This document shows positions 61,551 through 64,000 of a stretch of DNA of 64,000 nt, in pieces. The stretch covers positions 1 through 64,000 of the forward strand of contig CAZUYK010000004.1 in NCBI GenBank assembly GCA_964624905.1, written 5' to 3'. The notes under the pieces are model-generated. The model was not told where the DNA came from, searched no databases, and was given only the letters and a program-made list of their open reading frames with translations. The first letter of the stretch is position 1. Every line of letters starts with the position of its first letter. The stretch comes from CAZRVH01 sp964624905. Its GTDB lineage: Bacteria > Patescibacteriota > Gracilibacteria > Peribacterales > Peribacteraceae. Position numbers and translations under genes: made by a program.

Positions 61551-62059
61551 TACGAGTAGAAGATGGGGTTGATCGTGGTGAGGATCATTCCGGAGAGCGC
61601 GATGATCAGCAGTCCGGCGATCGCCCACAACATGCGATCCTTACCGCTTTCGCGCTGCCCGTCCAACATGAGCTGCATGCCACCGATCATGGCCTGCAAC
61701 ACCGCGAGTCCGGCGCACACGCCAAGCACCCACGGCCAGCTGAGGTTGAAGTAATCGAAGAAGATCTGGATACCGGGCTTGGCGTCGAGCGACTTGGTGG
61801 AGTCGTCGAGGGGCTGCATAAGCAGGAGATCCGTCTCCGTTTTCTTCTCAATTTTGAGCGGTGTACCTTCGCCCTTGTTTTCGCCGGCGCCCTTATTCAT
61901 ATACCTCTGTGCAGACTGCGGCATGGATCTGGTACTGCCCTGCGCAAGAATTTGACCCGATGCGATATCTGGCTGTACGAGCGCAAGAGAGAGGGCCGTC
62001 ACTACAACCAAAAGAATGGTCGGGGAAGCCTTTTTCGAACGAAGGAAGTGTGTATTCAT
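61550..62059 (-). CDS. VirB2-like membrane protein with long exported linker
   Basis: A 169-residue protein and the first gene of the three-gene operon. A signal anchor (ILLVVVTALSLALVQPDIASG), a polar linker of about 60 residues, then two helices (WVLGVCAGLAVLQAMIGGMQLML and MLWAIAGLLIIALSGMILTTI) joined by DGQRESGKDR, the pilin-type loop. TATAAT ends 10 bases before the ATG with TGC ahead of it. Confidence 0.75.
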   Translation of the reverse strand: MNTHFLRSKKASPTILLVVVTALSLALVQPDIASGQILAQGSTRSMPQSAQRYMNKGAGENKGEGTPLKIEKKTETDLLLMQPLDDSTKSLDAKPGIQIFFDYFNLSWPWVLGVCAGLAVLQAMIGGMQLMLDGQRESGKDRMLWAIAGLLIIALSGMILTTINPIFYS

Positions 62060-62254
62060 AAATCCAATAATTATAGCAGAAATCAGCCTAAAAAGCGAGG
62101 TTGCGCCTAGGGGGTATTCTCCCTAGTATAGGGCTCCGGACGCAGGGCAGCGCCCATCTTTAGAATCATCGATACAAGCCTGTAAAATGCGGATATAGCT
62201 CCCGCCTTCGCCCTTTGGGCTACGGACGGGCAGGCAATTGGCCGCCTCATATAT
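62060..62254. repeat. Gap with REP-like palindrome and a copy of the tRNA-Gly 5' end
   Basis: ATGCGGATATAGCTC at 62187-62201 repeats the start of tRNA-Gly (62253-62267). Directly after it, 62202-62231 forms a hairpin with stem GCCC/GGGC, loop TTT and an internal TTC/TAC loop inside an outer CCCG/CGGG stem. No gene is present. Confidence 0.65.
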
Positions 62255-62331
62255 GCGGATATAGCTCAATTGGCTAGAGCGTCGCCTTGCCAAGGCGAAG
62301 GTTGCGGGTTCGAGTCCCGTTATCCGCTCCA
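62255..62331 (+). tRNA. tRNA-Gly (GCC)
   Basis: A 77-nt cloverleaf. Acceptor GCGGATA/TATCCGC, anticodon stem TCGCC/GGCGA around TTGCCAA (anticodon GCC), T arm GCGGGTTCGAGTCCCGT and encoded CCA. Confidence 0.97.
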
Positions 62332-62350
62332 TTTTGACGTATCCGCTGTT

Positions 62351-63613
62351 TTATCTGCAATTCTCCGGCACCGGAACGGCATCCATCGCGGCGTACGTTG
62401 CGGCGTATTCGTTACCCGCGCTCCACACCATGAACCCGCACGCGCCGGCATCGTAGACAGCCTCCATCTGCTTTCTCATCTCCGCGGTCGTCACTCCCCA
62501 ACCCTGCAGCCACGGTCGAAGCTTGTGGGCATTCTCCTCGCCGATCAATTCCTTGTATCCGATCAGTGTGCGGTAGACGAGCCAGTGCCAACGGCCTCCC
62601 TTATGCCCGGCGGGAGCCGCCCAGTTCGGGTTCTCCAGGGAGAAGTTCGCGTTGTAGGCCATGGGGGAAATCACGTCGACGAGCGGCGCAAGCTGCCGGA
62701 TGTCCTGCCCGATGCCGTTCACGTTTGCGTCATGATCCCATCCGAGCACCGAAAAGGTGCTGATCCCCAACTTTGTTTCCGGGCCGCAGCGATCGATTGC
62801 CTCGCGCGCGGATTTGACGAAGGCAAGGATCTTCTCCACCTTCTCATCTTTGGTAAATACGCTCAGCGATCCCGCGGCTTCCGTGCGGTAGCGGATGTAA
62901 TCCAAGTTGATCTCTTCGACGCCTGCAGCGGCAAGGGCGCAGATCACTTCCGCGTTATAATCAAGCACGAGCGGATCGGAAGGATCGACGTAACCGGGCG
63001 AAAGAACGTTTCCCGTCCTGGGATTCTCCAGCTGCGTGTCAGGACGTACCTTTGCCAGGCTTTGATCCTTTATGGCGATGAAGCGCGCGATGGCCCGGAC
63101 GTTGTTCGCGCGTAAAAAATCCAACACCTCCTGCAATTCATACTGAGGCTTGTGGAGGCCCAACTTGTCTGCGATGGGCAAGTTTTCTGCATCGAAATGA
63201 ACGGCGGACCCCTTCACGTCAAAGATCACGATATCGCCGTCGTTCTCCTTCAGCCGGTCGACGGACTTCTGGCGGAAAGATTCGTTCTTGATGCTGTACG
63301 CCGTCAGGAAAATACCCCGGTTCGACGGAGGCGGTTCGGAAACGAACGTACTGGCAGGCAAGGGAATGATGGCGCCCGGAAAGGCAGATGACGTTTCGCC
63401 CTGGCGCTGCATGGGGACCACTCCGGCAGGCGCCGGGGTCACGATATCGGCTGCCGCGGAAGCCGCCATAAGCAGCATGAGGGACAAGGCCCCCACGGAA
63501 CCATGCAGTACAAACGGATATACGATATGAAATCGGCGCGTACCGCGCGTGTCCAACCGCATTTCTGTCAGAGGATTCCAAATCGGGCCGTAGATCGGGG
63601 TGGCGAAAGACAT
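62351..63613 (-). CDS. DUF4015 putative glycoside hydrolase
   Basis: A 420-residue protein. A basic N-terminus and one hydrophobic segment (FVLHGSVGALSLMLLMAASAAA) anchor or export it. A TIM-barrel domain follows with family features GIFLTAYSIKN, GDIVIFDVKG, VEEINLDYIRYRTEA, ISPMAYN and the late WLQGWG and GFMVWSAGNEY. Relatives are predicted sugar hydrolases of unproven activity. TACGAT is 8 bases before ATG. It could remodel surface glycan, which is inference. Confidence 0.85.
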   Translation of the reverse strand: MSFATPIYGPIWNPLTEMRLDTRGTRRFHIVYPFVLHGSVGALSLMLLMAASAAADIVTPAPAGVVPMQRQGETSSAFPGAIIPLPASTFVSEPPPSNRGIFLTAYSIKNESFRQKSVDRLKENDGDIVIFDVKGSAVHFDAENLPIADKLGLHKPQYELQEVLDFLRANNVRAIARFIAIKDQSLAKVRPDTQLENPRTGNVLSPGYVDPSDPLVLDYNAEVICALAAAGVEEINLDYIRYRTEAAGSLSVFTKDEKVEKILAFVKSAREAIDRCGPETKLGISTFSVLGWDHDANVNGIGQDIRQLAPLVDVISPMAYNANFSLENPNWAAPAGHKGGRWHWLVYRTLIGYKELIGEENAHKLRPWLQGWGVTTAEMRKQMEAVYDAGACGFMVWSAGNEYAATYAAMDAVPVPENCR

Positions 63614-63757
63614 GGGGATCTATCGTACCCATTTTTTATTAAATTGCAATATATTTAGTATTTAGTCAATATAGGGGTAAATAGTGTAATAAAGACCATA
63701 ATTACGATTCAACGCCATTTTCATTGCGTCTTCCGGGAGAAACTGGACAATGCGGCC

Positions 63758-64000
63758 ATGCTTCGTCTGTTTGCCTTCCTGTACGCGCTCTTTTTTCACA
63801 AAAAGACTCCCCTGTCCGCCAAATCCCTGTTGGGTGCGAGCGTGTTGTACGGCATCTTTCCCATCGACTTCATCCCTGACTTGCTCCCCCTCGTCGGGGA
63901 AATGGACGACCTCACCGTAATCATCATCGCCGTAGCGTACTTCTGGTGGAAGACGCGCCACGCGCGGGAGGAACTCCGTGCAGATGAAAAAGCACATGGG
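63758..64000 (+). CDS. DUF1232 (YkvA-like) membrane protein, cut by window edge
   Basis: The 81 visible residues start MLRLFAFLYALFFHKKTPLSAKSLLGAS and contain the DUF1232 core YGIFPIDFIPDLLPLVGEMDDLTVI, split around the PxDxIPD motif, then a hydrophobic stretch and a basic tail. The stop is beyond the window. GACAAT ends 6 bases before the ATG, which fits the near-leaderless pattern. Its function is unknown. Confidence 0.85.
   Translation, partial: MLRLFAFLYALFFHKKTPLSAKSLLGASVLYGIFPIDFIPDLLPLVGEMDDLTVIIIAVAYFWWKTRHAREELRADEKAHG

Overview
This window looks like part of a Candidate Phyla Radiation (Patescibacteria) genome, possibly class Peribacteria; the class assignment is an inference. 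The case rests on high GC, standard stop usage (TGA is a stop), dense gene packing, scattered VirB4/VirB2-like genes without a full secretion operon, a MurF fused to membrane helices, and a pair of giant cysteine-rich surface proteins. About 60 genes are called, with five tRNAs (Val-GAC, Ile-GAT, Leu-CAA, Met-CAT, Gly-GCC). One 100-N scaffold gap (39780-39879) interrupts the second giant gene.

Layout. 1-2.6 kb: dnaA (cut by the window edge), rseP and comF on the minus strand, with a pair of inverted DnaA-box-like sites. 2.7-7.2 kb: tRNA-Val, unknown proteins including one of 950 aa, and dut. 7.2-11.1 kb: ftsZ, ftsA and a 5'-3' exonuclease. 11.3-15.6 kb: a lone GlgA C-terminal domain, flavokinase, a MurE-like ligase, two small accessory genes and rnhB. 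15.6-24.8 kb: lgt, tsaD, a VirB2-like pilin, ruvC, recF, nudix, rpmG and trxB. 24.8-32.3 kb: lipoproteins, a murL-murD pair, grpE and small membrane genes. 32.4-42.3 kb: two tandem giant repeat proteins ending in SLH-like domains. 42.4-51 kb: murF, an aminotransferase, a FemX-like enzyme, a deacetylase-fold lipoprotein and argS. 51-56 kb: a VirB4-like ATPase and a small accessory cassette next to nrnA. 56-64 kb: fmt, a PUR-domain protein, a candidate structured RNA, metG, three VirB2-like genes, a DUF4015 protein and a DUF1232 protein.

How the genes work together. Envelope building dominates: MurE-like, MurD, MurL, MurF, FemX-like, Lgt and FtsA/FtsZ make and remodel peptidoglycan and lipoproteins, and the SLH-like giants probably sit on that envelope. 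The MurL-MurD pair suggests L-glutamate is first added and then epimerised. VirB4 and the VirB2-like proteins could belong to a type IV secretion or DNA-uptake apparatus.

Two gene-expression styles are visible. About 30 genes have a TAnnnT -10 box (often TGCTAnnnT) ending 6-10 bases before the start codon and usually no Shine-Dalgarno, which predicts leaderless mRNAs. A few genes (13713, 14229, 54126, 54632, 55096) instead have a Shine-Dalgarno sequence, some with TTGACA-type promoters and strong hairpin terminators. One of these groups is flanked by a diverged copy of the 3' end of nrnA, which suggests acquired DNA.
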